A DNA stretch of 64,000 nt from Chloroflexota bacterium (lineage in GTDB: Bacteria > Chloroflexota > Anaerolineae > Anaerolineales > Villigracilaceae): NCBI GenBank assembly GCA_013388855.1, contig JACAEM010000017.1, positions 1 to 64,000 on the forward strand, written 5' to 3'. Every line of letters begins with the position of its first letter. The first letter of the stretch is position 1. Positions 54,465-63,129 of the stretch are shown here, one piece after another. The position numbers were made by a program, and so were the translations under genes. Under the pieces are notes generated by a model. The model saw nothing but the letters and a program-made list of their open reading frames with translations, was not told where the DNA came from and did not search any database.

Positions 54465-55235
54465 TCACTCGAATTCCAGGTCGATCTCCTCGTCGTCGCC
54501 CCATTCTTCCATCCGCTCGAATTCAATCTCGCTGAACAGCCCTTCCTGATGGGCGGCGACGCGGTATCGTTTAATCAGTTCCAACAGTGCGAGAAAGGTG
54601 ACAACGATCTCGATGCGTGAAGCGCCCGAATCAAGCAACGCATGGAAAGTCGTACGTTGTACTTTACGGAGAGTTTCCGAGATCAGGTCGATCTTCTCGC
54701 GAATGGTTACGCGCGGCGCGGCGATGACCACGCTCAGTGGTTTCTTTTCCTTTTCCCTGCGGAACGCCTCTTCCGCCGCGGCGACCAGTTTTTCGAGGGT
54801 CAGGTTCGACAAATCGAGTTTGGGCTCGACCTTCGGCGGCGGCGCGATGCGGAGAAATGTTCGCAGGTTGCGGTCCTGCCGGTCATGGAGCCAGCCGCCA
54901 ATTTCCTTGAAGCGTTTGTACAATTTCAACTGGTCGACGAGCGCCTGTCCCACATCCTCTTCACCGGGTTCACGCGCAGGCGGGCGCGGCAGGAGCGCCT
55001 CAGATTTGATTTGCAATAGCTTCGCCGCGATGACCAGGAACGCCGAGATCTCGTCCGCGTTGATCTGCTCGAGGCTGTTGATATGCGTCAGATATTGGTC
55101 GGTCACTGAAGCCAGCGACACAGTGGTAATATCCAATTCGGCCCGCTCGATCAGATTGAGCAGCAGGTCAAGCGGTCCCTCATAGACCGGAGTATGAATT
55201 GTGTAATTCAACTGGCGACCCAGCAGGTTTTCCAT
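54465..55235 (-). CDS. scpA: Segregation and condensation protein A
   Basis: 256 aa kleisin that bridges SMC heads with ScpB. N-terminal YEGPLDLLLNLIERAELDI and VAAKLLQIKSEALLP-type motifs and the C-terminal winged helix (TFLALLELIKRYRV) are clear. The ATG at 55235 is preferred; an in-frame ATG at 55253 lies upstream of the predicted transcription start. The -10 box (TATAAT) ends 9 nt before the ATG, so the leader is minimal. ScpB is not in the window. Confidence 0.93.
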   Translation of the reverse strand: MENLLGRQLNYTIHTPVYEGPLDLLLNLIERAELDITTVSLASVTDQYLTHINSLEQINADEISAFLVIAAKLLQIKSEALLPRPPAREPGEEDVGQALVDQLKLYKRFKEIGGWLHDRQDRNLRTFLRIAPPPKVEPKLDLSNLTLEKLVAAAEEAFRREKEKKPLSVVIAAPRVTIREKIDLISETLRKVQRTTFHALLDSGASRIEIVVTFLALLELIKRYRVAAHQEGLFSEIEFERMEEWGDDEEIDLEFE

Positions 55236-55244
55236 AAGGATTAA

Positions 55245-55261
55245 ATTATACACGGTATAAT
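55245..55261. promoter_or_regulatory. Back-to-back -10 boxes of scpA and moaC
   Basis: Minus-strand TATAAT (55250-55245) for scpA and plus-strand TATAAT (55256-55261) for moaC are only 5 bp apart. The moaC box ends 6 nt before its ATG, so initiation should fall on the start codon. -35 boxes are weak on both sides. Confidence 0.65.
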
Positions 55262-55267
55262 GCGGTC

Positions 55268-55753
55268 ATGTCGAATAAATTGACTCATCTTGATGAACAA
55301 GGTCGCGCCAAAATGGTGGATGTGAGCCACAAGCCCGATACCGAACGGATTGCCATTGCTCGCGGCGAAGTTCACATGTCAAAAGGAACGCTGGAATTGA
55401 TCCGTGCCGGGCAGATCAAGAAAGGTGACGTGCTGACCGTTGCGCAGATCGCGGGCATCACCGCCTCCAAACGGACCTCGGACCTGATCCCGTTATGTCA
55501 CCCGCTGCCGCTTACCCAGGTGGATGTTGACCTGACCTTCGACGACTCGCTCCCCGGTGTAGTTATCACCGCCACGGCGAAGACCGTCGGCAAGACCGGC
55601 GTCGAAATGGAGGCGTTGACCGCTGTCTCTGTTGCGGCACTGACGGTCTACGATATGGCGAAAGCCGCCGAGAAGACCATGCGGATACAGAATATTCGCC
55701 TGATCGAAAAGCATGGCGGGCAGAGCGGGGATGTTGTGAACGAGGGGGGCTGA
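55268..55753 (+). CDS. moaC: Cyclic pyranopterin monophosphate synthase
   Basis: 161 aa MoaC. Motifs [30 protein letters not shown], and [20 protein letters not shown] with KHGGQSGD at the end. Second step of molybdenum cofactor synthesis. First gene of moaC-cupin-moaD-moaE. Its transcript is predicted to be leaderless. Confidence 0.95.
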   Translation: MSNKLTHLDEQGRAKMVDVSHKPDTERIAIARGEVHMSKGTLELIRAGQIKKGDVLTVAQIAGITASKRTSDLIPLCHPLPLTQVDVDLTFDDSLPGVVITATAKTVGKTGVEMEALTAVSVAALTVYDMAKAAEKTMRIQNIRLIEKHGGQSGDVVNEGG

Positions 55754-55754
55754 C

Positions 55755-56120
55755 GTGACTTACCAACCGATCAACCTGCGAGAGAAATTTTACAAGTTCT
55801 CCGCCCATTGGTCTCCCAAGATCATCGCGCAGATGAACGATTACCATATCAAGGTTGCCAAAGTTCAGGGAGAATTTGTCTGGCACAGCCATCCGGAGGC
55901 GGACGAGGTGTTTCTTGTCGTCCAGGGAAGACTGGAAATCCATTTCCGCGATGGAGCAGTAACCTTGCGTGAAGGCGAAATGTATGTGGTGCCCAAAGGT
56001 GTGGAGCACAAACCGGTCGCCGAAGAGGAATGCCATATCTTGCTGGTCGAACCAGCGGGTACGGTCAATACGGGCGATGTCCTTGATGAAAAGACAGCGC
56101 CGAACAATGTCTGGATATGA
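55755..56120 (+). CDS. Small cupin protein between moaC and moaD
   Basis: 121 aa single cupin barrel: [21 protein letters not shown] (about 36-56, as adjoining motifs HSHPEADE and VVQGRLE), then [19 protein letters not shown]. Three histidines and a glutamate suit metal binding. GTG start one base after the moaC stop. Position within the Moco operon is unusual for this type of cupin and may only reflect co-transcription. Confidence 0.85.
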   Translation: MTYQPINLREKFYKFSAHWSPKIIAQMNDYHIKVAKVQGEFVWHSHPEADEVFLVVQGRLEIHFRDGAVTLREGEMYVVPKGVEHKPVAEEECHILLVEPAGTVNTGDVLDEKTAPNNVWI

Positions 56121-56374
56121 GGAATATGAATCACGTCAAATTATTGTTTTTTGCCACCATCCGTGAACGTGCCGGGACGCGAACCCTGGAAATGGATATC
56201 CCGGAGGATATGACCGTGCAGGGCTTGAAAGAGAAACTCGCGAATGACATACCCGCCCTCAAGGAGTCCATGCTGAGTGTGCTGGTGACGGTCAATCGGG
56301 AATACGCGTTCGATGAAGCGGTTATCCCGCCAAACGCGGAAATTGGGATGTTTCCGCCAGTGAGTGGAGGTTAA
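56117..56374 (+). CDS. moaD: Molybdopterin synthase sulfur carrier subunit MoaD
   Basis: 85 aa ubiquitin-like protein ending in the PPVSGG glycine-glycine tail that is thiocarboxylated. [13 protein letters not shown] and [16 protein letters not shown] are diagnostic. ATGA overlap with the cupin gene; an internal ATG at 56126 is a possible start. Confidence 0.93.
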   Translation: MRNMNHVKLLFFATIRERAGTRTLEMDIPEDMTVQGLKEKLANDIPALKESMLSVLVTVNREYAFDEAVIPPNAEIGMFPPVSGG

Positions 56375-56380
56375 CTTTCA

Positions 56381-56848
56381 ATGCAACCTTCAATTCTTCC
56401 AACGATTTTTTCCATTACCGAGGATGAGATTGACTTGAATGCCCTGCTCTCGCAGGTCACGCTCCCATCCACCGGTGCTGCGGCGATTTTCACCGGCATG
56501 GTGCGCGGCGAAACCAGGCGTGGCGACGCGCATGACACGGATTATCTTGAATACGAAGCGTACATCCCGATGGCGGAGGAAAAGATGAAACAGGTCGCGG
56601 ATGAGATCCGCGCAAAATGGGAGAGCATCGAAGGAATCGCCATCGTCCAGCGCATTGGTAAACTGTACCCGAAGACGCCGACGGTGTTGATTGCCTGCAC
56701 CGCCGCGCATCGCGATACCGGTGTCTTCGAAGCGGCGAGGTATGGCATCGACCGCCTGAAGGAGATTGTTCCCATCTGGAAGCGGGAGGTCAGTCCAGAC
56801 GGTCAATTTTGGGTGGAGGGGGATTACATCCCGAAGCCAGGGGAGTAG
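56381..56848 (+). CDS. moaE: Molybdopterin synthase catalytic subunit MoaE
   Basis: 155 aa MoaE: GAAAIFTGMVRGETRR, LEYEAYIPMAEEKM, IVQRIGKLYPKTPTVLIA and the catalytic lysine in VPIWKREVSPDGQFWVEG. Pairs with MoaD. Six nt after moaD. The gap that follows (56849-56973) contains GC-rich short repeats and no gene. Confidence 0.95.
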   Translation: MQPSILPTIFSITEDEIDLNALLSQVTLPSTGAAAIFTGMVRGETRRGDAHDTDYLEYEAYIPMAEEKMKQVADEIRAKWESIEGIAIVQRIGKLYPKTPTVLIACTAAHRDTGVFEAARYGIDRLKEIVPIWKREVSPDGQFWVEGDYIPKPGE

Positions 56849-56973
56849 ATAGACTTTCAGCAAAGAGAAGGCGTCTAAACGGGGGCAGGAACCGGCTGGC
56901 CGGAGGCGTGACGCTTCCCTGAATCCGGGGTTTTTAGTATTGCGAAACTCAAAATCATTTTTTGTGAGGCATG

Positions 56974-58209
56974 ATGGATAGAATTGTGATTACGGGCATG
57001 GGCACGGTCAACCCGCTTGGTCTGACGGTGACGGAATCCTGGACGAACGCGGTCAATGGTGTATCGGGGGTGGGTCCGATTACGCTGTTCGATTCGTCTC
57101 CATTGAATGTGCATATCGCGGCGGAAGTGAAGAATTTTGACCCTGTCAATTACATGGATGCAAAGGAAGCCCGGCGCCGCGACCGGGTCGAGCAATTGGC
57201 TACCGCCGCGGCAAAAGAAGCGCTTGCGCAGTCGGGGCTGGAGATCACCGAAGCCAATACCGGGCGGATCGGTGTGTTGGTTTCGTCGGCAATCGGCGGG
57301 ATTGAATCATTGCAGGAGGCTGTCATCATCAACCACACGGAAGGACCGCGTCGTGTCAGCCCCTTCCTGATCCCGATGTTGATGGCGAACGGCGCGGCAG
57401 GGATGATCGCGATCGATCACCAGATCAAAGGTCCCTGTTTTTCGGTGGCATCCGCTTGCGCCTCCGGCTCGGATGGTATCGGGACCGCCCTTATGATGCT
57501 GAAGGCAGGGATGATCGATGCTGCGGTGACCGGCGCGACGGAGATGACGGTCTGCCCAGTGGGGGTGGCGGCATTTGACCGCGTGGGGGCGATGTCGCGG
57601 CGGAACGATCATTATTCGAAGACGCCCCAACCCTTCGACAAGAACCGCGACGGGTTGGTGATGGGCGAGGGCGCGGCAATCATCGTGCTTGAGCGGGAAT
57701 CCGATGCGAGGCGGCGCGGCGCGACCATCCTTGCCGAATTAGCTGGGTACGGCGCCACCGCGGATGCGTTCCACGTAACCGCGCCACACGAGCAGGGCGC
57801 GGGCGGCGCGGCAGCGATGCGCATGGCGCTTGAATCCGCAAAAGCCAACCCGGAGGATGTGGGGTACATCAACGCCCATGGAACGGGCACTCATTTGAAC
57901 GATCAATCGGAGACGCGCGGCATCAAGACTGCGTTCGGCGAACTGGCATACAAGATCCCGATCTCCTCCACCAAGTCGATGACCGGGCACATGATCGGCG
58001 CGACAGGCGCGCTGGAGGTGATCTTCTGTGTGCAGGCGGTGCGCGAGGGCATCCTGCCGCCGACCATCAATTATGAAACACCCGACCCCGAATGCGACCT
58101 GGATTACATTCCCAACAAAGCGCGCGAGAAAAAGGTCAACCTGGCGCTCACAAATGCCTTCGGCTTCGGCGGGCACAACTCCGTCCTGGCGATTCGGAAA
58201 TTCTCGTAA
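56974..58209 (+). CDS. fabF: Second beta-ketoacyl-ACP synthase II
   Basis: 411 aa; catalytic Cys162 in SACASGSDG, His in NAHGTGTHLND and His in KSMTGHMIGATGA. It is a divergent paralogue of the fabF at 46588 (same family, clearly different sequence). The start is taken at the second of two adjacent ATGs because GTGAGG is correctly spaced for it. Role could be a different chain length. It is not next to other lipid genes. Confidence 0.92.
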   Translation: MDRIVITGMGTVNPLGLTVTESWTNAVNGVSGVGPITLFDSSPLNVHIAAEVKNFDPVNYMDAKEARRRDRVEQLATAAAKEALAQSGLEITEANTGRIGVLVSSAIGGIESLQEAVIINHTEGPRRVSPFLIPMLMANGAAGMIAIDHQIKGPCFSVASACASGSDGIGTALMMLKAGMIDAAVTGATEMTVCPVGVAAFDRVGAMSRRNDHYSKTPQPFDKNRDGLVMGEGAAIIVLERESDARRRGATILAELAGYGATADAFHVTAPHEQGAGGAAAMRMALESAKANPEDVGYINAHGTGTHLNDQSETRGIKTAFGELAYKIPISSTKSMTGHMIGATGALEVIFCVQAVREGILPPTINYETPDPECDLDYIPNKAREKKVNLALTNAFGFGGHNSVLAIRKFS

Positions 58210-58264
58210 TTATTACTCGCAAAGGCGCAAAGAGAAGATTGAACCCTGCGAGGCAAAAATCCGC

Positions 58265-58293
58265 TTGTCTATCCCGAAAATGCGTGCTATAAT
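58265..58293 (+). promoter_or_regulatory. rplS promoter
   Basis: TTGTCT (58265-58270), 17-bp spacer, TATAAT (58288-58293) with extended TGC and discriminator CCGCCG. Confidence 0.85.
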
Positions 58294-58342
58294 CCGCCGT
58301 CGCTCAAAAAACGAATACACCTAAACGTAAGGAAGAAAGACA

Positions 58343-58690
58343 ATGGCAGATATTATCAAGGCTCTCGAAGCCAAACAGAACGAGAAAATTCCCCAACTCG
58401 CCCCCGGTGATACCGTCAGCGTGCACGTCAAAATCAAGGAAGGCGACCGCGAGCGCGTTCAGGAGTTCAAGGGCACGATCATCCGCTTGCGCAAGGGTGG
58501 CAACGATGCATCCCTCACCGTCCGCCGCATGGCTTCGAACGGCATTGGCGTCGAGCGTACCTTCCTGCTCCGCTCCCCGCGCGTCGACAAAGTCGTTGTC
58601 GAACGCCACGGACAGGTCCGCCGCGCACAACTCTACTTCATGCGCAACCGCACGGGCAAATCCGCCCGCCTCAAGCAGAAATTCGATTAA
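58343..58690 (+). CDS. rplS: 50S ribosomal protein L19
   Basis: 115 aa, complete L19 with PGDTVSVHVKIKEGDRERVQ and the C-terminal VRRAQLYFMRNRTGKSARLKQ pattern. AAGGAAGAAAG precedes ATG. Own promoter and terminator. The usual trmD-rplS neighbours are absent. Confidence 0.97.
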   Translation: MADIIKALEAKQNEKIPQLAPGDTVSVHVKIKEGDRERVQEFKGTIIRLRKGGNDASLTVRRMASNGIGVERTFLLRSPRVDKVVVERHGQVRRAQLYFMRNRTGKSARLKQKFD

Positions 58691-58705
58691 TCGTTACAAT
58701 CCACG

Positions 58706-58738
58706 CCCTGAAGGTTTTCAAACCTTCAGGGTTTTTGT
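58706..58738 (+). terminator. rplS terminator
   Basis: 12-bp perfect stem CCCTGAAGGTTT / AAACCTTCAGGG with 2-nt loop, then TTTTTGTTTT. Confidence 0.93.
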
Positions 58739-58753
58739 TTTACAATTGGGGGT

Positions 58754-59467
58754 ATGAAGCCGCTTATCGGGATCACCACCAACCAATCCACCAATATCCA
58801 CGGTCACCCGACCGTTTTTCTCATGCAGTCTTATATCAACGCGGTCAGGCAGGCAGGAGGCGTGCCCGTCCTCATCCCATCCATGCTCGCCGAAGATGGA
58901 TGGGATGCGCTTTACTCCCGGCTGGATGGCATCCTCCTCTCTGGCGGCGGGGACATCTCCCACGAGCTTTTTTCCGGCGAACCGCATCCCCGCATCGATG
59001 GCGTGGACCCGGCGCGTGATTCCATTGAATGGAAGATGATCCAGTCCGCTGCATCGGACGGCAAACCCTTCCTCGGCATTTGCCGCGGATGCCAGCTGGT
59101 CAACGTCGCCCTTGGCGGGACGCTGTACACACACCTCGCCGACCAACTGCCAGGTGCGCTCGACCACGATTACCCCGGCAACCGCCGGACCGTGCTTGTT
59201 CACGAAGTGAAGCTCGAAGAAGGAACGCACATCGCCGGGATTTTTGGCGAACCCATTATCAAGGTTAACAGCCTGCACCACCAGGGGCTCAAGGATATCG
59301 CTCCTCCGCTGCGCGTTGCCGGTCATGCTCCCGATGGACTGGTCGAAGCCGTAGAACTGCCCGACCATCCCTTTGGACTTGCCGTGCAATGGCACCCCGA
59401 ATGGCTGACCGACCAGGAGTGGACGCGAAATCTGTTCAGGAAATTTGTCGAAGCGGCAGAGGGATAA
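58754..59467 (+). CDS. Gamma-glutamyl-GABA hydrolase family (class I glutamine amidotransferase-like) peptidase
   Basis: 237 aa PuuD-like C26 peptidase. Nucleophile cysteine in FLGICRGCQLVNVALGG (about 109), GGGDISHELF oxyanion loop and catalytic His in AVQWHPEW (about 213). Family members hydrolyse gamma-glutamyl amides in polyamine breakdown; no other polyamine genes are near. It starts 15 nt after the rplS terminator with GGGGGT as weak ribosome site. Confidence 0.88.
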   Translation: MKPLIGITTNQSTNIHGHPTVFLMQSYINAVRQAGGVPVLIPSMLAEDGWDALYSRLDGILLSGGGDISHELFSGEPHPRIDGVDPARDSIEWKMIQSAASDGKPFLGICRGCQLVNVALGGTLYTHLADQLPGALDHDYPGNRRTVLVHEVKLEEGTHIAGIFGEPIIKVNSLHHQGLKDIAPPLRVAGHAPDGLVEAVELPDHPFGLAVQWHPEWLTDQEWTRNLFRKFVEAAEG

Positions 59468-59494
59468 CCGGCTTTTCGGCGTTTGGAAACAGGA

Positions 59495-60529
59495 ATGAAG
59501 TTTCGAAAACGAATCCTTTGGTCTATCCTCTTCAGCGCGGGACTCGTCCTCCTTTTCTCCCCGCTCTACACTAATTCCATCAGCCAGCCGCAGGAGATTG
59601 AGGCTTTCGATCCCGCCCTCGCGGATTGCAGTGTCCCAGTGGATACGAAATGGATTGCCAAAATCAATCGCATTCAGTGGGTGACGTATAGTTCGCCAAA
59701 CCCCGGCACACAGCCGGGGTACTACCAGCCTTCACCGGAGACCATCCGAAACGACCTGCTCACGTTGAAAAAAGCCGGGTTCACAGGGTTGGTCACATAC
59801 AGTTCCATCGGCGTGATGGGCAAAGAGTTCCCGTTCATTGCGCAAGAATTGGGGTTCAAAGGTGTCATTATGGGTATCTGGAACCCGAACAACGAAAGCG
59901 AACTTGACAACGCAAAGTATGCCGCCAGCCTGCCGGTCACCCTTGGCTACACCGTCGGCAACGAAGGTCTTTACCGCTCCAAAGATCGATACACCCTCCC
60001 TGAACTTTGCTCTGCCATTGCCGACCTGCGCGCCAGCACAGGCAGACCTGCCACCACCTCTGAACAGACCGATGACTTTGACGACCATCCGCAACTTTAC
60101 CTTGTCGGCGACTGGATCTTCCCGAACGCGCATCCCTATTGGCGCGCCACCAAGTACGCAGAAAAAGCCGTGCAATGGGAGGTGGAGAAATATAGGAAGT
60201 TCACCGAAGAATCCGGTCGCTTCGTCCTCTTCAAGGAGGTCGGCTTGCCCACTCGTGGCGCGTTCGGATTGTCCGAGACGAATCACGATGAATACTACCG
60301 TGAGCTGGCAAAAACAAACGTCCGGTTTGTATATTTCGAGGGATTTGACCAGCCATCGAAGAATCACAACTCTGTGGAGCCGTTCTGGGGAATTTTCCGT
60401 TCCGACCCAAAGCCCGAAGCTGTTAGCGTGGAACCTGATGGGAGTCCGCCCCTTCACTTCCTCCGGTCTGTACGATGGCTGGGTTCTGGAATGTACGGAA
60501 TTAAGCGAGAGCGGCTGTTCGCTCGATAA
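59495..60529 (+). CDS. Secreted glycoside hydrolase (exo-beta-1,3-glucanase-like), frameshifted
   Basis: 344 aa as read. An N-terminal signal or anchor (about 5-25) is followed by a TIM-barrel-like domain with IQWVTYSSPNPGTQPGYYQPS, GFTGLVTYSS, YTVGNEGLY and FKEVGLPTRG, typical of exo-1,3-beta-glucanase-like GH17-related proteins. The last 25 codons are non-homologous: a C run CCCC at 60449-60452 shifts the frame. With one C fewer, reading continues SPPFTSSGLYDGWVL into the following domain, giving about 500 aa. Either a real frameshift mutation or a sequence error. Confidence 0.75.
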   Translation: MKFRKRILWSILFSAGLVLLFSPLYTNSISQPQEIEAFDPALADCSVPVDTKWIAKINRIQWVTYSSPNPGTQPGYYQPSPETIRNDLLTLKKAGFTGLVTYSSIGVMGKEFPFIAQELGFKGVIMGIWNPNNESELDNAKYAASLPVTLGYTVGNEGLYRSKDRYTLPELCSAIADLRASTGRPATTSEQTDDFDDHPQLYLVGDWIFPNAHPYWRATKYAEKAVQWEVEKYRKFTEESGRFVLFKEVGLPTRGAFGLSETNHDEYYRELAKTNVRFVYFEGFDQPSKNHNSVEPFWGIFRSDPKPEAVSVEPDGSPPLHFLRSVRWLGSGMYGIKRERLFAR

Positions 60530-60998
60530 AACGGGACCAATCCTCCGGGTTGGAGACGACGCGGCGGGGCGTCAGTACCGTGTCATTCTGTCGTTCAACA
60601 CATCCGGTCTGCCCGATGATGCGGTAGTGACGTCCGTCAAGTTGAGGATCAAAACAGCAGCCATCCTCGATAAAAATTTGTTTTCCAGGCACGGCGACCT
60701 GCTGGTGGATTTCTGCGGTCGTCCGTTTGGCGTGGCGCTTGTGGTGCAAGCTCCGGATTTTCAATATGACAATGGTTGTGTCAATGCCGGGATTTTCGAC
60801 AGCACAGCGAGGGGCGGATGGTATACCGCCGAACTCGACCCAACAACGGTCGATCTGCTGGGCGTGACGCAATTTCGCCTGCGTTTTCGACTCGGCGATG
60901 ATGATAATAAATTCGCCGATACGCTCGAGTTTTATAGTGGCAATGCTCCCAACGATCTTCGCCCAAATTTGATTGTGGAGTATGAATTACGGAAATAG
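60438..60998 (+). pseudogene. C-terminal part of the glycosidase in shifted frame (beta-sandwich stalk domain)
   Basis: Open frame with YDGWVLECTELSESG, LRVGDDAAGRQYRVILSFNTS and GLPDDAVVTSVKLRIKT, a domain often found at the C-terminus of secreted Anaerolineae proteins and probably a beta-sandwich for adhesion or carbohydrate contact. It lacks its own ribosome site and signal, so it is most likely the displaced C-terminus of the gene at 59495. Confidence 0.6.
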
Positions 60999-61024
60999 CG
61001 GCAGCGCTTGTGCGAAGGAAAAGC

Positions 61025-61432
61025 CTATTGTGCGTACAAGGACAATTCCGTGTCCACAACCATGATGTGGTTCATAATCCAGTCGGAGAGTTCCTTGTGT
61101 ATCCTGACAGCCAAGTCAACGGACCCGCCGGACTGTTCGTATTCCCTTTGGTATTCGATGAATTTATCCATGAAAACCGCGTGCGCTTTGATATTTTTCT
61201 CCGCAACGGGACAATGGTACCGCAACATGCACTCTTCCTCCTGGTGGAAGTGCCATTCGGCGTAATATTTCATCACCTTCAACACCTTGCTGATATCAAC
61301 CGGGTCAAATTTCCTTTTGATGCTGTATCCAAGATCGTTGAAAAAATCGATCAGGTATTTATGTTGGGCGTCGAGTTCCACGACGCCGGTTGTCATTTCA
61401 TCCCTCCACAGCAGTTCCTTTGGTGTGTACAT
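61025..61432 (-). CDS. Bacteriohemerythrin
   Basis: 135 aa non-haem di-iron O2-binding four-helix protein. Ligand motifs DAQHKYLIDF (about 22-31), HFHQEEECM (about 60-68), KAHAVFMDKF and NHIMVVD. Binds O2 or NO and may serve as oxygen scavenger or sensor in an anaerobe. Located between the glycosidase and feoB on the feoB strand; separated from feoB by a repeat. Confidence 0.92.
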   Translation of the reverse strand: MYTPKELLWRDEMTTGVVELDAQHKYLIDFFNDLGYSIKRKFDPVDISKVLKVMKYYAEWHFHQEEECMLRYHCPVAEKNIKAHAVFMDKFIEYQREYEQSGGSVDLAVRIHKELSDWIMNHIMVVDTELSLYAQ

Positions 61433-61507
61433 GATGATGCTCCTTGGCGAGTGAGTGTTCGATAGCTATCAAGACGTCATGCAAGGAACATTTGTTACAA
61501 AGCAAGC

Positions 61508-61634
61508 CGTTGCGAGGAACCGCTCTCTGGCGACGACCTTGCACCTGGCGCAAGTGCAGGGGAGCAATTCACGATTAACAAGAAGGCTGATACCGTTAAA
61601 ACGGAGGATTGCTTCGCCCTGTTGTCTCGCAACG
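61508..61634. repeat. Dispersed palindromic repeat, second copy with insertion
   Basis: CGTTGCGAG (61508-61516) and CTCGCAACG (61626-61634) are perfect 9-bp inverted ends; internal GGATTGCTTCGCCC matches the copy at 8597-8675. The centre differs, so it may have been interrupted. The gap 61433-61643 holds only this element. Confidence 0.55.
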
Positions 61635-61643
61635 AAATTGTGT

Positions 61644-63047
61644 CTACACCCATCCCATCAACCGTGCGATGCTGGCTGTCAGGAACGTGACAAGGAAGGC
61701 AGTACCCAAGGTGATGACCACACTGACCGTTGCCCACTTCAGGCTCTTGGTTTCCTTGTAGATGGTGATGATAGTCGTCGCGCAGGGATTGTGCAATAGG
61801 GCGAACAGCATCAAATTAACCGCTGTCAGAATCGTCCAGCCGTTGCCATCCACAAGCAGACTGTAGATGCCAGCGCTCGTGCCAGGACCGTCGATCATCA
61901 TGCCCGCACCCATGTAAACCATCATCATGGTTGGTACCACGATCTCATTTGCCGGGATGGCAATGATATATGCCAGCAGAATGACACCGTCCAGCCCGAG
62001 CAACAGCCCAAACGGATTTAGCCAGTCCGCGATCAGGCGGGCCAGGTTCGAATCGCCGACAGTGATGTTCGCCAGGATCCAGATGATCGCCCCGGCGGGA
62101 GCGGCGGTCTGCATGGCGCGCCACAGCACGAAGATGGTTCGATCAATGATGGATGTGTACAGGATGCGAGCGATGTTCGGTCGGCGGTAGGGAGGCAGTT
62201 CCAGCGTGAATGCAGAGGCTTCGCCTTTCAACAACGTTCGGGACAAAAGCCACGACATCAGGAAGGTGAATGCAATCCCGATCAGGACTACGCCGACGAC
62301 TGTCCCAGCGGCGATGAACGAAGTCAAGGCTGGGGGGAAGGATGCTGCCACGAAAACGGTGGCAAGCATGATCAAGGTTGGGAAGCGTCCATTACAAGGG
62401 ACGAAGTTGTTGGTCAGGATGGCGATCAGCCGTTCGCGTGGCGAGTCGATAACCCGCGTCGCCACCACGCCCGCAGCGTTGCATCCAAATCCCATCGCCA
62501 TCGTCAGGGATTGTTTACCGTGCGCGCCGGCTTTCTTGAACAACCAGTCGAGATTGAACGCCACGCGCGGCAGGTAGCCGAGGTCTTCAAGGAAGGTAAA
62601 TGCCGGGAAAAAGATTGCCATGGGCGGAAGCATCACACTGACGACCCACGCGAGACTGAGGTAAACACCGTCCCAGATAAAACCGGTGATCCACCAAGGT
62701 ATGCCGATTTGATTGAATAGCGCTCGACCCCAATCTCCAATGCCGAATAAGAGATCGGCGATGACTTCCGAAGCCACATTTGCGCCGGAAACGGTTAACC
62801 AGATGACGACACCCAACAAAATGAGCATAATCGGCAGCCCAACAATGGGCGATGTAATAAGCCGGTCTATTTTTTGGTCGAAGTCGTATTTTTTATCCTG
62901 CGCTGTTTTCACCGCGCGCCTGGCAATGTTTTCGGCTTCGTTGTAGAGTGATTTGACAATCTCGTCGCGAAAACTGGTCGAGAGTGTCCCGCGCAAGGCT
63001 TCAGCTTTTGTCAAAATATCGTTTGGTTTTAGAGTTTGTTCTGTCAT
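61644..63047 (-). CDS. feoB: FeoB membrane (Gate/core) domain, separate protein
   Basis: 467 aa permease half of the ferrous iron transporter. After a 75-residue soluble linker come about eight membrane helices with the family motifs MGFGCNAAGVVATRVIDSPRER, FVPCNGRFPTL and HNPCATTIITIYKETKSLKW. The GTPase half is encoded 82 bp upstream as a distinct gene. All expected parts are present across the two genes. Probably one operon with the G-domain gene. Confidence 0.9.
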   Translation of the reverse strand: MTEQTLKPNDILTKAEALRGTLSTSFRDEIVKSLYNEAENIARRAVKTAQDKKYDFDQKIDRLITSPIVGLPIMLILLGVVIWLTVSGANVASEVIADLLFGIGDWGRALFNQIGIPWWITGFIWDGVYLSLAWVVSVMLPPMAIFFPAFTFLEDLGYLPRVAFNLDWLFKKAGAHGKQSLTMAMGFGCNAAGVVATRVIDSPRERLIAILTNNFVPCNGRFPTLIMLATVFVAASFPPALTSFIAAGTVVGVVLIGIAFTFLMSWLLSRTLLKGEASAFTLELPPYRRPNIARILYTSIIDRTIFVLWRAMQTAAPAGAIIWILANITVGDSNLARLIADWLNPFGLLLGLDGVILLAYIIAIPANEIVVPTMMMVYMGAGMMIDGPGTSAGIYSLLVDGNGWTILTAVNLMLFALLHNPCATTIITIYKETKSLKWATVSVVITLGTAFLVTFLTASIARLMGWV

Positions 63048-63129
63048 AAAATTCTCTTGTGTGTGATGGTGATGTCGAGTAATTGCGAGCAGTAGTCACG
63101 TGTTTTCGGTATACCCGACCAGCGAAATT

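Noticed and set aside
46588-58209. Two fabF genes taken as a polyketide cluster
   Set aside because: They are far apart with housekeeping genes between them; no acyltransferase, ketoreductase or carrier protein is present.
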